60,761 bases of DNA from the NCBI GenBank assembly GCA_020053795.1, contig JAGVMN010000009.1, forward strand, positions 1 to 60,761, in the 5' to 3' direction. The position numbers and the translations under genes were made by a program. The notes below the pieces were generated by a model. It saw nothing but the letters and a program-made list of their open reading frames with translations. It had not been told where the DNA came from and ran no database searches. The stretch is from Bacteroidia bacterium (GTDB lineage: Bacteria > Bacteroidota > Bacteroidia > NS11-12g > UBA9320). Below are positions 26,901 to 34,786 of this stretch, piece after piece; the first letter of the stretch is position 1; each line of letters opens with the position of its first letter.

Positions 26901-27400
26901 CGAGGGGTAGATGGATTCAAAATGGGTACAGAAGCAAACTTTCCCCAATACCTTGAGTCCTGTTCGTTTGAACTGGAAAAGCAGCCGGGGTCGTCGCAAA
27001 CTATAATCACAAGAGGGGCAACAATGGTTTGGTAGCCAATGCTCATCAGGGCATCAGATGCCACATTCATCCCAACATTTTTCATCACACACATCGCAGA
27101 TTTATTGCCGATGGAGTAAGCAATTGCCTTCTCAAGGGCTATTTTTTCGTTGATGCTGTATTCAAAATATATTTGATGCTTGGTTTGTTTTGGATATCGA
27201 GCCTGATTCGTGCTTTTGCCTTGAAAGTCGCTGACATAATTAAACACTTCTGAAATTTCGGTTGACGGGGTCCCCGGGTATGAAAAAACGCCTGAAACAC
27301 CAGCTTCAATAGCCCCTCTGGCAACCGCCACATTTCCCATCACGCAGACTTTCTTTGGCCTGTTGTAAGAAGTTAATATGTCAAGGGTCTTTTTTAGCAT
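23990..27400 (-). CDS. iorA: IorA with inserted GltD-like flavoprotein module
   Basis: This 1136-residue protein is far longer than IorA (about 600-650). Residues 1-590 are IorA: SYPGTPSTEIS near 40, CAGCPHRATFYA at 401, then the TPP-binding GDIGCFG and GDGTFFHSG (478-486). After a Cys cluster (about 600-613) comes a glutamate-synthase-small-subunit-like module (about 640-1025) with further cysteines, FAD-binding GAGPAGLSSAYDLA (738 on), a GGGNSAMDAA nucleotide-binding motif (871 on) and AGDLAA. The C-terminus (1078-1117) returns to the IorA ferredoxin domain with CAKCNHC and CTRCGLCIDVCP. The inserted module could link arylpyruvate oxidation to NAD(P). In this cluster the product indoleacetyl-CoA would enter the ring-cleavage pathway. 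The gene is followed by iorB with a 1-bp overlap. Confidence 0.92.
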   Translation of the reverse strand: MLKKTLDILTSYNRPKKVCVMGNVAVARGAIEAGVSGVFSYPGTPSTEISEVFNYVSDFQGKSTNQARYPKQTKHQIYFEYSINEKIALEKAIAYSIGNKSAMCVMKNVGMNVASDALMSIGYQTIVAPLVIIVCDDPGCFSSSNEQDSRYWGKFASVPILNPSTPREACEMTKDAFLLSENIKLPVIVRMTTRVNHSRGMMEYNRITKEESIAHFERLPQHINIPARTALAHKTLLVKLHSVIIDLLNKKYNITLFHKQHETGNCAIISCGIASVYVWELLAGNPDLLNVSTLKIGFIHPFPEDDVLKFLVKGFKKVLVLEELDPIAENEIRIIAQKNNLTVEIIGKGFNQLSVIGEYNIEMVRSSIEEFMGVTLIKINQQLKNTNKFLENLPPRPPLLCAGCPHRATFYALKLAIPRDDGRIIMCGDIGCFGLGALPPLQMIDTINHMGMSVSMAQGLSEAMHLKTAEGKIVALLGDGTFFHSGVASLMNAIYTRANITVIIFDNRTIGMTGHQDHPGASHRTKYKQIDIHQLAIGLGVELVESVNPFDLKDTYSKIKLAVDHHGVSVLIAKAPCIFLPEFKSGTLFQRQLRVDPDKCNTCFNHCDMSLSCSRVQSESNSLVRARAKITATHHIAGSEQLCPANICNHGFFNAILGGDYKEALEVVRDKMLFAKVCGDICHKPCELVFRDSGGSSVPIKSLKHFVSGIEKNFSDFSRQISKAKNAEKKNKNIAVIGAGPAGLSSAYDLAREGYNVTVFECHAKAGGMIRYVIPDFRMDKAGLDREVNVLEEMGVQFRYNTSLGKDLAIENLSVDYDAVIIATGMWISPQLDIVEQNVSKKKKSDAISFLKSFNEEKIMFKPRATILVIGGGNSAMDAARSANKLNKYYNVLVSCIETVDNMPAFAEEIRDAMIEGIEIIDNSVVDFITEKNEKLFVTIKSFDKKETIRNIAVDFIITAIGQKAEKLNVHFETDQSGRVKRTGYKNIFFAGDLAAENHVSLIGAIGSGKKAAVQVRGLLENYPFEYEGHFALEKLAKVNMDGLRPSLQKTDSIGFDGMFTNENIADFVSDYNLFQACAKCNHCIENFGCPAMVKLDGKVIIDEARCTRCGLCIDVCPNGAIEWMVDNSVLINCEM

Positions 27401-27403
27401 TTG

Positions 27404-28603
27404 TCAAATCACATGTTCTTTTTTCAAGGCATAAATTTCACTCTCTTTTAAACCTATTTGCTTCATAATAACATCATTGTGTTCTCCCATGCGGGGTGAA
27501 CATTTCAATGTATAGTGGTTCTTCTTTAAGAAATCTGTACAACTTGCCGGAGGCGAAAGGTTGACTTTCTTTCCATTGGGTAATATGGTTTTCAAAACAG
27601 TGTCCTTTACCCATTTTAAATCAGCCACTTCTTTGATGGAATTGACCGGAGCTGCAGACAAATTCAATTTAAAACAGAAATCGATAAAATCGCTGGTTGT
27701 AAATCTTCTTGTCATAAGGCCAATTTCTCTATATATTTCTTCCTTTTCAAGCATTCTTCCTGCATTTGTCTTTCTCGCATTATTGGCCAATTTTTCGAAT
27801 CCTTTTTGAGAAGTAAATTTTTCCCACTGAGCGTCATTACCGATAGCGAGATAAACCATTCCGTCTTTCGTAGGATATACATTGCAGGGTATAAAACTTC
27901 GGTGTTCGTTGCCACTTCGTTTAAAAAGCTCGCTGTCTTTTTTAACAAATTCAATCTGTGGCAATGCGGTTATCAGCCAACTTGCAGCACACTGAGCCAT
28001 TGAAATATGAATTTCTTTGCCTCCGGATTTGTGCTCCATCCTTGCGAGAATCACTTGTGTAAAAGCTTCATCACCGGCTTTTAAATCTATAACTGGAATA
28101 CCACAGGGAACGGGTTTACCATCTGTTTCTCCAGTCAAAAAAGTGTAACCCATCAAAGCCTGCATCGCGGGATCATAGCCTGCAATGTGGGGATAATTGG
28201 GGCCCATGGCTGAAATACCACACCAGATAAGATTAGGATTAGCCTGTTTTAAGGTTTCAAAATCAATTTTGAGTTGTTTGTGTCGTATGGGTAATGTGTT
28301 GCACATAAAGACATCCACCTTCAACTCTTTGATAATCTTCAGTAAAAGCTCCTGACCTGATTTCTTTTTTAAATTGATGGTAATGGCTTCCTTGCCAATA
28401 TTTGGGGCTATGAAGTATGAATGCAAATCATGAAACCCCAAATCAGCACCGATGTAACGATTCGGATCCCCTGCATTAACTCCTCCATCTTGCAAAGGAG
28501 TTTCAATGCGTATAACCCTCCAGCCATGTTGTACCATTCGTTGTGTGGCATAAGGCAAGGCAAGTGCTTGTTCGAGACTCAAAATGGTTAATTGTTTTTT
28601 CAT
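27404..28603 (-). CDS. Family III CoA-transferase (CaiB/BaiF)
   Basis: This 399-residue member of the formyl-CoA transferase family has SLEQALALPYATQRM at the N-terminus, GKEAITINLKKKSG, then IAGYDPAMQALMG with the aspartate of the catalytic loop, and a C-terminal SPRMGEHNDVIMK. These enzymes move CoA between carboxylic acids. In anaerobic indoleacetate degradation a family III CoA-transferase acts on (2-aminophenyl)succinate, placing CoA where the B12 mutase needs it. Here the gene directly follows the mutase genes (40 bp), which supports the same role. The substrate is inferred from context. Confidence 0.88.
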   Translation of the reverse strand: MKKQLTILSLEQALALPYATQRMVQHGWRVIRIETPLQDGGVNAGDPNRYIGADLGFHDLHSYFIAPNIGKEAITINLKKKSGQELLLKIIKELKVDVFMCNTLPIRHKQLKIDFETLKQANPNLIWCGISAMGPNYPHIAGYDPAMQALMGYTFLTGETDGKPVPCGIPVIDLKAGDEAFTQVILARMEHKSGGKEIHISMAQCAASWLITALPQIEFVKKDSELFKRSGNEHRSFIPCNVYPTKDGMVYLAIGNDAQWEKFTSQKGFEKLANNARKTNAGRMLEKEEIYREIGLMTRRFTTSDFIDFCFKLNLSAAPVNSIKEVADLKWVKDTVLKTILPNGKKVNLSPPASCTDFLKKNHYTLKCSPRMGEHNDVIMKQIGLKESEIYALKKEHVI

Positions 28604-28643
28604 TCGGTTGTTATTCGCTGGTCATTCGGTTGATAATGATTTG

Positions 28644-30296
28644 CTAAAAAAATATCGGTTCTTTGAATTCACCATAAACTTCTTTCATCGCAGTTACGAT
28701 TTCACCAACAGTGCAGTATTCCTTGACAGCAGCAATAATGGATGGCATTAAATTCTTATCATCCAAAGCATCTTGTTTCACATGATCTAAACAAGTTTTA
28801 ACTTTTTCTGTACTTCTTTTCGCTTTTATGCTCCTGAGTTTTTCCAATTGGGTTTCGGCTGTTTTTGCATTATACGGATGAAACTCCACTTCCTTTGCTT
28901 CTTCCTTCTTAGTGTAAATATTGACGCCTACTTTGGGGATTTTTCCGGTTTGAATCCCTATTTCCCGCGTATAGGCCTGTTTAGAAACAGACTCCTGGAT
29001 TTTTCCATTTGCAATGGCATTGATAATTCCATCCCATTTTTCAACGGTTTTCATCTCTTTTTTAATTTCATCTTCGAACTTGTCGGTCAGGGCTTCCACA
29101 TAATAAGAACCTCCAAGCGGGTCAACGGTGTCACAAATACCCATTTCGTGAATCATGATTTGCATGGTACGCAACGATATTTCTGCCGAATACTCGGTTG
29201 GTATCGTATAGGCTTCATCATAACTGCAAAGTGCCATTGTTTGTGTTCCTGAAAGAGCACTGATTAAAGCATAATAGGCACTTCGCACGATATTGTTCAT
29301 CGGTTGTTCTTTGGTCAGTCCGCCTCCTCCGCCGCCGGCTATCATACGCAACCAGCATGAATTATTATTTTTAGCTCCATACTCTTCTTTGATTATTTTT
29401 GCCCATAAACGTCTGCCCCCTCTGAATTTTGCAATTTGCTCGAAGAGGTTACCGTAAATATCGAAATTGAAAGAAAGCCTGGATGCAAAATCGTCAATGG
29501 AAATTCCCCGTTCAAGCACTCCATCTGTGTATGCTTTGGCAATGCAAAAAGCATAAGCCATTTCCTGAACCGGGTTAGCCCCACTTTCGCGAATGTGATA
29601 GCCACAAACACTCACCGGACTGTATTTTGGGGCATGTGCTGCACAATACTCAATCGTATCCACTACCAATTTAACAGACTTTTCTACCGGAAAAATCCAT
29701 GTGCCCCGGCCAATAAATTCTTTTAAAATATCATTTTGTGCTGTGCCTCTAAGTATGGAAATATCATAACCAGCTTTTTCAGCCATGGCTATGTACATGG
29801 CTATTATTATGATGGCGGTTCCGTTAATGGTAAGTGAAACTGTGATTTTGTTCAGATCAATATTTCTAAAAGCTATTTCAAAATCCTCTAAAGTATCTAT
29901 TGACATTCCAACTCTACCAACTTCTCCAAAAGCACGAGGATCATCTGAATCCAATCCGCATTGGGTTGGCAGATCAAAGGCAACGTTCAACCCTGACTGT
30001 CCGTTATTAATTAAAAAATGAAAACGTTGGTTGGTTTCTTCAGGAGTTGCAAAACCGGCATATTGACGAATGGTGAACGGTTTATTTCTGTACATGCTTG
30101 GATGAATTCCACGGGTAAAAGGATATTCACCCGGTATTTCATTTTCAATATCGGACCCTGCAATATCATCAGCAGTATAAACCGGATTCACCTCAAAACC
30201 AGACTCAAGAAAAACGGGTTTAACATTCAACTCTTTTGCTGTTTTAAGACTTCGGTGTGTTCTATTCACATCTGTTGAGACTTCCATTTTTTTCAT
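28644..30296 (-). CDS. B12-dependent acyl-CoA mutase, large subunit
   Basis: This 550-residue protein is of the methylmalonyl-CoA/isobutyryl-CoA mutase large-subunit type, without the cobalamin domain. It shows PGEYPFTRGIHPSMYRNKPF, RQYAGFATPEETNQRFH, LNVAFDLPTQCGLDSDDP, the SVCGYHIRESGANPVQEMAY block and DPLGGSYYVEALTD. The separate B12 subunit lies upstream and its gene overlaps by 35 bp. In the indoleacetate pathway a mutase of this kind rearranges (2-aminophenyl)succinyl-CoA to (2-aminobenzyl)malonyl-CoA. Methylmalonyl-CoA mutase proper is an alternative, but the neighbours favour the aromatic substrate. It needs adenosylcobalamin. Confidence 0.9.
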   Translation of the reverse strand: MKKMEVSTDVNRTHRSLKTAKELNVKPVFLESGFEVNPVYTADDIAGSDIENEIPGEYPFTRGIHPSMYRNKPFTIRQYAGFATPEETNQRFHFLINNGQSGLNVAFDLPTQCGLDSDDPRAFGEVGRVGMSIDTLEDFEIAFRNIDLNKITVSLTINGTAIIIIAMYIAMAEKAGYDISILRGTAQNDILKEFIGRGTWIFPVEKSVKLVVDTIEYCAAHAPKYSPVSVCGYHIRESGANPVQEMAYAFCIAKAYTDGVLERGISIDDFASRLSFNFDIYGNLFEQIAKFRGGRRLWAKIIKEEYGAKNNNSCWLRMIAGGGGGGLTKEQPMNNIVRSAYYALISALSGTQTMALCSYDEAYTIPTEYSAEISLRTMQIMIHEMGICDTVDPLGGSYYVEALTDKFEDEIKKEMKTVEKWDGIINAIANGKIQESVSKQAYTREIGIQTGKIPKVGVNIYTKKEEAKEVEFHPYNAKTAETQLEKLRSIKAKRSTEKVKTCLDHVKQDALDDKNLMPSIIAAVKEYCTVGEIVTAMKEVYGEFKEPIFF

Positions 30297-30675
30297 GAGG
30301 CTTTTTAATAGAGTTAAAATAATGGACTATATCTTCAACATGGCTCCCCGTTGCGAACGCCCGGGCTGCACCTATTCGCTCTAATTCAACAATATCTTTT
30401 GAAGGAATATTTCCGCCAACAAGCCATGGGATACTTAATTCCCTTTCGTCCATTACATCTTTCATTTTTTTAGCCAAAATCAAATGTGTCCCCGACAGAA
30501 TGGACATACAAATAGCGTCAACCTTGTCAGCTATTGCTATATCCACTATTTCTTCAATTGTCTTTCTCAGGCCGGTATAAACAACCTGAAAGCCTGCATC
30601 CTTTAATCCATGAGCCAATACTTTAACTCCAACATCATGACCATCAAGACCGGGTTTGCTAAGAAGTATTTTCAT
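30262..30675 (-). CDS. B12-binding subunit of acyl-CoA mutase
   Basis: This 137-residue cobalamin-binding domain starts MKILLSKPGLDGHDVGVK, with the DxHxxG motif that gives the lower cobalt ligand. It continues with MSILSGTHLILAKK and PWLVGGNIPSKD, as in mutase small subunits and C-termini. It pairs with the large subunit encoded next, whose start lies inside this gene's last codons, suggesting translational coupling and a one-to-one complex. The C-terminus has a short charged extension. Confidence 0.93.
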   Translation of the reverse strand: MKILLSKPGLDGHDVGVKVLAHGLKDAGFQVVYTGLRKTIEEIVDIAIADKVDAICMSILSGTHLILAKKMKDVMDERELSIPWLVGGNIPSKDIVELERIGAARAFATGSHVEDIVHYFNSIKKPHEKNGSLNRCE

Positions 30676-30686
30676 TTACAGATTTT

Positions 30687-31868
30687 TTAATTTTCTAAAA
30701 TTATTACTGAGGCAATAGCACCGGGTCCTCCTATATTATGCGTTAATCCACGTTTTGCTTTTTGTACTTGCCGCTCCCCGGCATTGCCCCGCAAATGATT
30801 TGAAACTTCCACGGCCATTCGTATTCCTGTTGCTCCAACGGGATGACCGCAGGATAAAAGTCCGCCACTGACATTCACCGGAATTTTTCCTCCGAGGTGT
30901 GTTTCCTTGCCACGGATCATATCTTTTGCTTCTCCTTTTTTGCAAAGGCCTAAATCTTCATAAGTCAGCAACTCAACTATTGAAAAGCAATCATGAACTT
31001 CTATCAAATCAATTTCATCAATGGGTTTTGTAATTCCGGCTTGTGTGTAGGCAATCTTTGCGGCAGTTCTTGTGGCCTCAAAAGAAAGAAAATCGTGATT
31101 TGGATCGAAGAAAGGCAAATCCCATCCGGTAGAAACAGAAAGCCCCAGGCCCTTTATAAAAATTGGCTTATGTTTTTTACGGTCCACATCCTCAGCCCGA
31201 ACCATGATGACACACGCAGCACCATCCGTGGTTGGACAGCAATCCAATACCGTTAGTGGGTTTGCTACCATTTGCGAAAGCATAACCTCTTCAAGTGAAC
31301 AGGATTTCCGATAAAATGCTTTATCATTTAACGAACCATGAAAATGATTTTTAACTGAAATGTTAGAAATATCTTCTCTCGTAATTCCAAATTCTTTCAT
31401 CATGCGGTTGGCATAAACGGCAAAAGTCCCGGCAGCGGTAAATCCTTTTTGTAAAAACGGATGACCATATTCCACCATCATTTTTACAACTGAATCTTGC
31501 GGCTGACGGTCACGCAGTTTTTCAACACCCAGTGCCATTGCCACATCGCATTCCCCTGCCCGAAGTGAGTTTACCGCATTGCGAATGGCATCAGCCCCGG
31601 AAGCACAAAAATTTGAAACCCTGGTAACAGGAATATTATATAATGAAAGCGGTTCAGCTAAATCCATCCCGCTTCTTCCTTTAAAAACACCAATTTCGGG
31701 GAAAGCCGTTGAAAGCCAGGCAGCACCAATTTCATCCAATGAAATTCCAGCATCATTTACAGCCTGCATAGCAGCATCTCTAACCAAATCGTCATAACTT
31801 TGATGAAACAACTCACCAAATTTAGTGACGCCGATTCCTATGATTGCTATGTCCGTTTGCGTTTTCAT
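30687..31868 (-). CDS. Thiolase (SCP2-type)
   Basis: This 393-residue thiolase has the nucleophilic cysteine in VSNFCASGADAIRNAV, the His in IEVHDCFSIVE, the second cysteine-histidine pair in LLSCGHPVGATGIRMA and HNIGGPGAIASV at the end. It belongs to the thiolase branch that pairs with DUF35 zinc/OB-fold proteins. In this operon it overlaps the DUF35-containing gene by 4 bp. The predicted step is cleavage of 3-(2-aminophenyl)-3-oxopropionyl-CoA to anthraniloyl-CoA and acetyl-CoA; the substrate is inferred. Confidence 0.9.
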   Translation of the reverse strand: MKTQTDIAIIGIGVTKFGELFHQSYDDLVRDAAMQAVNDAGISLDEIGAAWLSTAFPEIGVFKGRSGMDLAEPLSLYNIPVTRVSNFCASGADAIRNAVNSLRAGECDVAMALGVEKLRDRQPQDSVVKMMVEYGHPFLQKGFTAAGTFAVYANRMMKEFGITREDISNISVKNHFHGSLNDKAFYRKSCSLEEVMLSQMVANPLTVLDCCPTTDGAACVIMVRAEDVDRKKHKPIFIKGLGLSVSTGWDLPFFDPNHDFLSFEATRTAAKIAYTQAGITKPIDEIDLIEVHDCFSIVELLTYEDLGLCKKGEAKDMIRGKETHLGGKIPVNVSGGLLSCGHPVGATGIRMAVEVSNHLRGNAGERQVQKAKRGLTHNIGGPGAIASVIILEN

Positions 31869-33259
31869 AGTTGTTTTGCTTTCCAGAAATAATTTGGTTT
31901 GGCATCGTTTTCAATCATTTTTCGTAATACCAATTTTACTTTAGAGCCTATCTCCAATTTGTTATTTTCGGGATACTTGGTATCGGTTTGCTGAACGGTC
32001 ATTCGTCCTCCACCTTCTAAATCTATGACTGCCATCGTAATTGGAGGAAATGAGGCAGGGGAATAATGCTCATTCGTATAAGAATAAACCGTTCCGTTTC
32101 GTGATAACTGAACGTCTGAAAATGTAGTACACTTACAATTTTTGCAACGAGCAGATTTCAGATAATAGATAGTTCCGCACGCTTCACATTTAATTCCTTT
32201 CAGATAGAGCAATGTTTCCTTCTCTCTCTCCTGCATCATTTCAGAAGAAAACATGTCTTTGGTTTTATATTTTATTGAATTGAAATTTCCGGCTTTGTGC
32301 AAAAGCAAATAATCCTGATAGCATTTTATAAGCTCATAATTATTCACTTGTTCCTGCAATGATTTGTGTTTAGAGGTGCTATTAATTTTTATTTCAAAAA
32401 AGTTTGTTCCATTAGCATAATCAGCCAGTAAAATACTCTTCTTGCCACTCTCTATTTCGTTTACGAGAAGTAACAATGGGTGAACAGTGCCTGTATTTCC
32501 AAGATTGGAAATAAGTGAATCTTTGGCAAATTGGTTTTCTTCAAATCCGGCTTTGACAAAAATTCCACCGGCCATTTTTGAAAATAAAGAATTGAGAATT
32601 ACAGCATCAAATGATTTAGGATTTGAAACGAAGTTATTTAAAGATGTCGTGATATTATTTTTAAAACCGGCATCACGACTGAATCTTGGGTCATATTGAA
32701 TATTGCTTTTTTTGTATTGAAATTCTTCGGCAAGTGAAGAACTGAAAGATTTTGAATTTGTTATTTCAGCAATGCCTTTTTCATTATTCAACAAAATGGC
32801 ACAAGCGGCATGTCCAAAGGGAGTGGAGAGTTCTTTCCCTATATCTGGAAAGCCAACATCAGATGCAACCACTAAAATATTTTTGTATTTACCCGAACCG
32901 ATTAAATCATTTGCCAAAAGCAGAGCATCGGTTCCGCTGCGGTATGAATTTGTAAAATCAAGGGCTAAAATTTCTTGTGGAAGATTTATTAAATCAGCAA
33001 GGAAAGAAGCGTGATAACGGTTATGAAAAACAGGAGTAGAGGTTGCAAAAAATATTCCGTCAATTTCAGGTTTGAATTTAGAAATTGGGAATTGGAAATT
33101 TTCATAACAGTTTTGAGCCGCTTCAAAAGCGAGAGTAATAATATCTTCATCTGAAAAGCAAACCGACTTCATTCCTCCTTTTTTCGCTTTCGGATGAAGC
33201 ATATTATCCTCAATCCTGAATTGGGGCAATGCAATGCCATAAGCATTAATATAACTCAT
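31865..33259 (-). CDS. HMG-CoA-synthase-like domain fused to DUF35 zinc/OB domain
   Basis: This protein has 464 residues. The first 330 have the thiolase-like fold of archaeal-type HMG-CoA synthase/KAS III proteins (INAYGIALPQFRIE, NILVVASDVGFPD, NLGNTGTVHPLLLL). The C-terminus is a DUF35 unit with a zinc ribbon (CEACGTIYYLKSARCKNC) followed by an OB fold ending VKLVLRKM. Where active relatives have the catalytic Cys, this protein reads TNSYRSGTDAL, so the domain may not be catalytic. DUF35 proteins form complexes with thiolases, for example BbsA/BbsB in benzylsuccinate degradation. It is therefore probably a partner of the adjacent thiolase. The 4-bp overlaps on both sides support joint expression. 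Confidence 0.82.
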   Translation of the reverse strand: MSYINAYGIALPQFRIEDNMLHPKAKKGGMKSVCFSDEDIITLAFEAAQNCYENFQFPISKFKPEIDGIFFATSTPVFHNRYHASFLADLINLPQEILALDFTNSYRSGTDALLLANDLIGSGKYKNILVVASDVGFPDIGKELSTPFGHAACAILLNNEKGIAEITNSKSFSSSLAEEFQYKKSNIQYDPRFSRDAGFKNNITTSLNNFVSNPKSFDAVILNSLFSKMAGGIFVKAGFEENQFAKDSLISNLGNTGTVHPLLLLVNEIESGKKSILLADYANGTNFFEIKINSTSKHKSLQEQVNNYELIKCYQDYLLLHKAGNFNSIKYKTKDMFSSEMMQEREKETLLYLKGIKCEACGTIYYLKSARCKNCKCTTFSDVQLSRNGTVYSYTNEHYSPASFPPITMAVIDLEGGGRMTVQQTDTKYPENNKLEIGSKVKLVLRKMIENDAKPNYFWKAKQL

Positions 33260-34386
33260 AATCCTAATTCTTTGGCAATATTTATTTTCAATATCTCCGA
33301 AGTTCCTCCTCCGATCAGGGTAAATCTGGAATCCCTCAAATATCTTTCGATGTGATAATCAACAGCATATCCATAAGAGGCAAAAACCCGTGAGGCCTCA
33401 TCGCATATACTTACAGCACACTCCGAAGCATAAAGTTTTGCAATCATGGCTTCTTTTTGTCGGGGGAGATTTTTATCACTTAATGTTGCAGCATATAAAA
33501 CATAATGCTTAGCCGTTTCCAATTGCACAGCCATATCTGCAAACTTCATTTGGACTGCCTGGAATTTACCAATTGGTTTTCCGAACTGTGAACGCTGGTT
33601 GGCATATACCAAAGCCTCTTCGTAAGCGGCTGTGGCCACTCCAACGGCAAGGGCGGCAGTCATTATTCTTATTTCTGCTAAAATCTCCTTTAAGCATTTT
33701 GTGCCTTCGCCAATTTCTCCAAGCAGGTAGTTTTTCGGAAGTGTAACATCATTGAAACTTACTTCACTGGTAACAGAAGCCCTGACACCCATTTTTTCAA
33801 TACTTTTTCCAACTAATACTCCTTTTAATTTTGAAGGAACGAAAAAAATGGAGAGGTTGTCGTGGATGTCTGTTCGGGAAAGAACAGTGAAAAAATCGGC
33901 TTCCGGTGCAGAAGTCACCCAGGTTTTTTGCCCGTTAAGGATAAAACCATCTTGAGTAGCTTTAGCCAGCGTTGTTATAGCCATCAAATCACTTCCGGCA
34001 TTGGGTTCCGTCATGCAAATAGCACCGATTTTATTTCCTTTTATGGCCTCATCAAAATAGGTTTCTTTAATTTCCTCATTGCCAAAACGATAAAGAAAAT
34101 AGGTGGCCATCAGCGATTGCATGGTGCAAACAGCCGCAAGAGAAAGGGAGCCTCTGGCCATTTCCATGACCGCCAGTGAATAGGAAACTACATCCAATCC
34201 GCTTCCTCCGGCACTTTCGGGATACCGCATTCCGAAAAAACCAAGGTCGCCGGCTTCTTTGAATAGTTCTTTTGGAAATTTTTTTTCTTTATCAAGTTTG
34301 GCAGCAACAGGTTTTACTTTCCTTTCCGCAAAATCACGGAAGGTTTGTTGAATTTGTTTTTGTATATCGGTCAGTTCAAAATCCAT
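33256..34386 (-). CDS. Acyl-CoA dehydrogenase
   Basis: This 376-residue flavoprotein has the family landmarks FELTDIQKQIQQTF, CMTEPNAGSDLMAIT (FAD/substrate loop), ILNGQKTWVTSAPEAD, RSQFGKPIGKFQAVQMKFAD and TLIGGGTSEILKINIA. The glutamate of the EGT motif used as base in medium-chain enzymes is Gly here, as in branched-chain types that place it elsewhere. The indoleacetate route uses an acyl-CoA dehydrogenase after the mutase to give 2-aminocinnamoyl-CoA, possibly with decarboxylation as in glutaryl-CoA dehydrogenase. That fits the position of this gene. The substrate is inferred. Confidence 0.9.
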   Translation of the reverse strand: MDFELTDIQKQIQQTFRDFAERKVKPVAAKLDKEKKFPKELFKEAGDLGFFGMRYPESAGGSGLDVVSYSLAVMEMARGSLSLAAVCTMQSLMATYFLYRFGNEEIKETYFDEAIKGNKIGAICMTEPNAGSDLMAITTLAKATQDGFILNGQKTWVTSAPEADFFTVLSRTDIHDNLSIFFVPSKLKGVLVGKSIEKMGVRASVTSEVSFNDVTLPKNYLLGEIGEGTKCLKEILAEIRIMTAALAVGVATAAYEEALVYANQRSQFGKPIGKFQAVQMKFADMAVQLETAKHYVLYAATLSDKNLPRQKEAMIAKLYASECAVSICDEASRVFASYGYAVDYHIERYLRDSRFTLIGGGTSEILKINIAKELGL

Positions 34387-34786
34387 GATCTGGAATTATT
34401 GCGGTAGCTTCAATTTCAATAACTGCGGGATGATCCAATAGATCAACTACAAAAATCATGCTCATACATGGGTAATGATTTCCTATGACTTCTTTCCAAA
34501 TTTTCCCTAATTCCATTCTTGATGCTAAATATTGCTCCCGGTCTTTACAAAAGCAGGTCATTTTACAGATGTCTTCCGGTTTGCCTCCTGCTTTTTTCAC
34601 TATGGTTACAATATTTTTCAGAGCTTGTTCAAATTGTGGTATCAATTTATCACTCTCAAATTTTTCTTCTGTTGTCCAACCCACTTGTCCGGCCATAAAT
34701 AATGTTCTGCCTTTTGCAGCAAGAATCCCATTGGAATATCCTTTGGGAACAGGCCAGCCATCTGGCAGAATAATTTGATGACTCAT
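34376..34786 (-). CDS. RidA-family (YjgF) protein
   Basis: This 136-residue Rid-family protein starts MSHQIILPDGWPVPKGYSNG. It has FMAGQVGWTTEE, IPQFEQALKNIVTIVKKAGG and IEIEATAII at the C-terminus. In archetypal RidA an arginine in the PARS motif is needed for imine deamination; here the aligned stretch reads YPCMSM, so it appears absent and the protein may belong to another Rid subgroup. Its gene overlaps both neighbours (4 and 11 bp), between HyuB and the acyl-CoA dehydrogenase. It may act on a reactive nitrogen intermediate of ring opening; that is speculative. Confidence 0.88.
   Translation of the reverse strand: MSHQIILPDGWPVPKGYSNGILAAKGRTLFMAGQVGWTTEEKFESDKLIPQFEQALKNIVTIVKKAGGKPEDICKMTCFCKDREQYLASRMELGKIWKEVIGNHYPCMSMIFVVDLLDHPAVIEIEATAIIPDHGF

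Noticed and set aside
28644-30675. Plain methylmalonyl-CoA mutase for propionate metabolism
   Set aside because: No epimerase or carboxylase genes are present and the neighbours fit the aromatic pathway better; it remains the main alternative.
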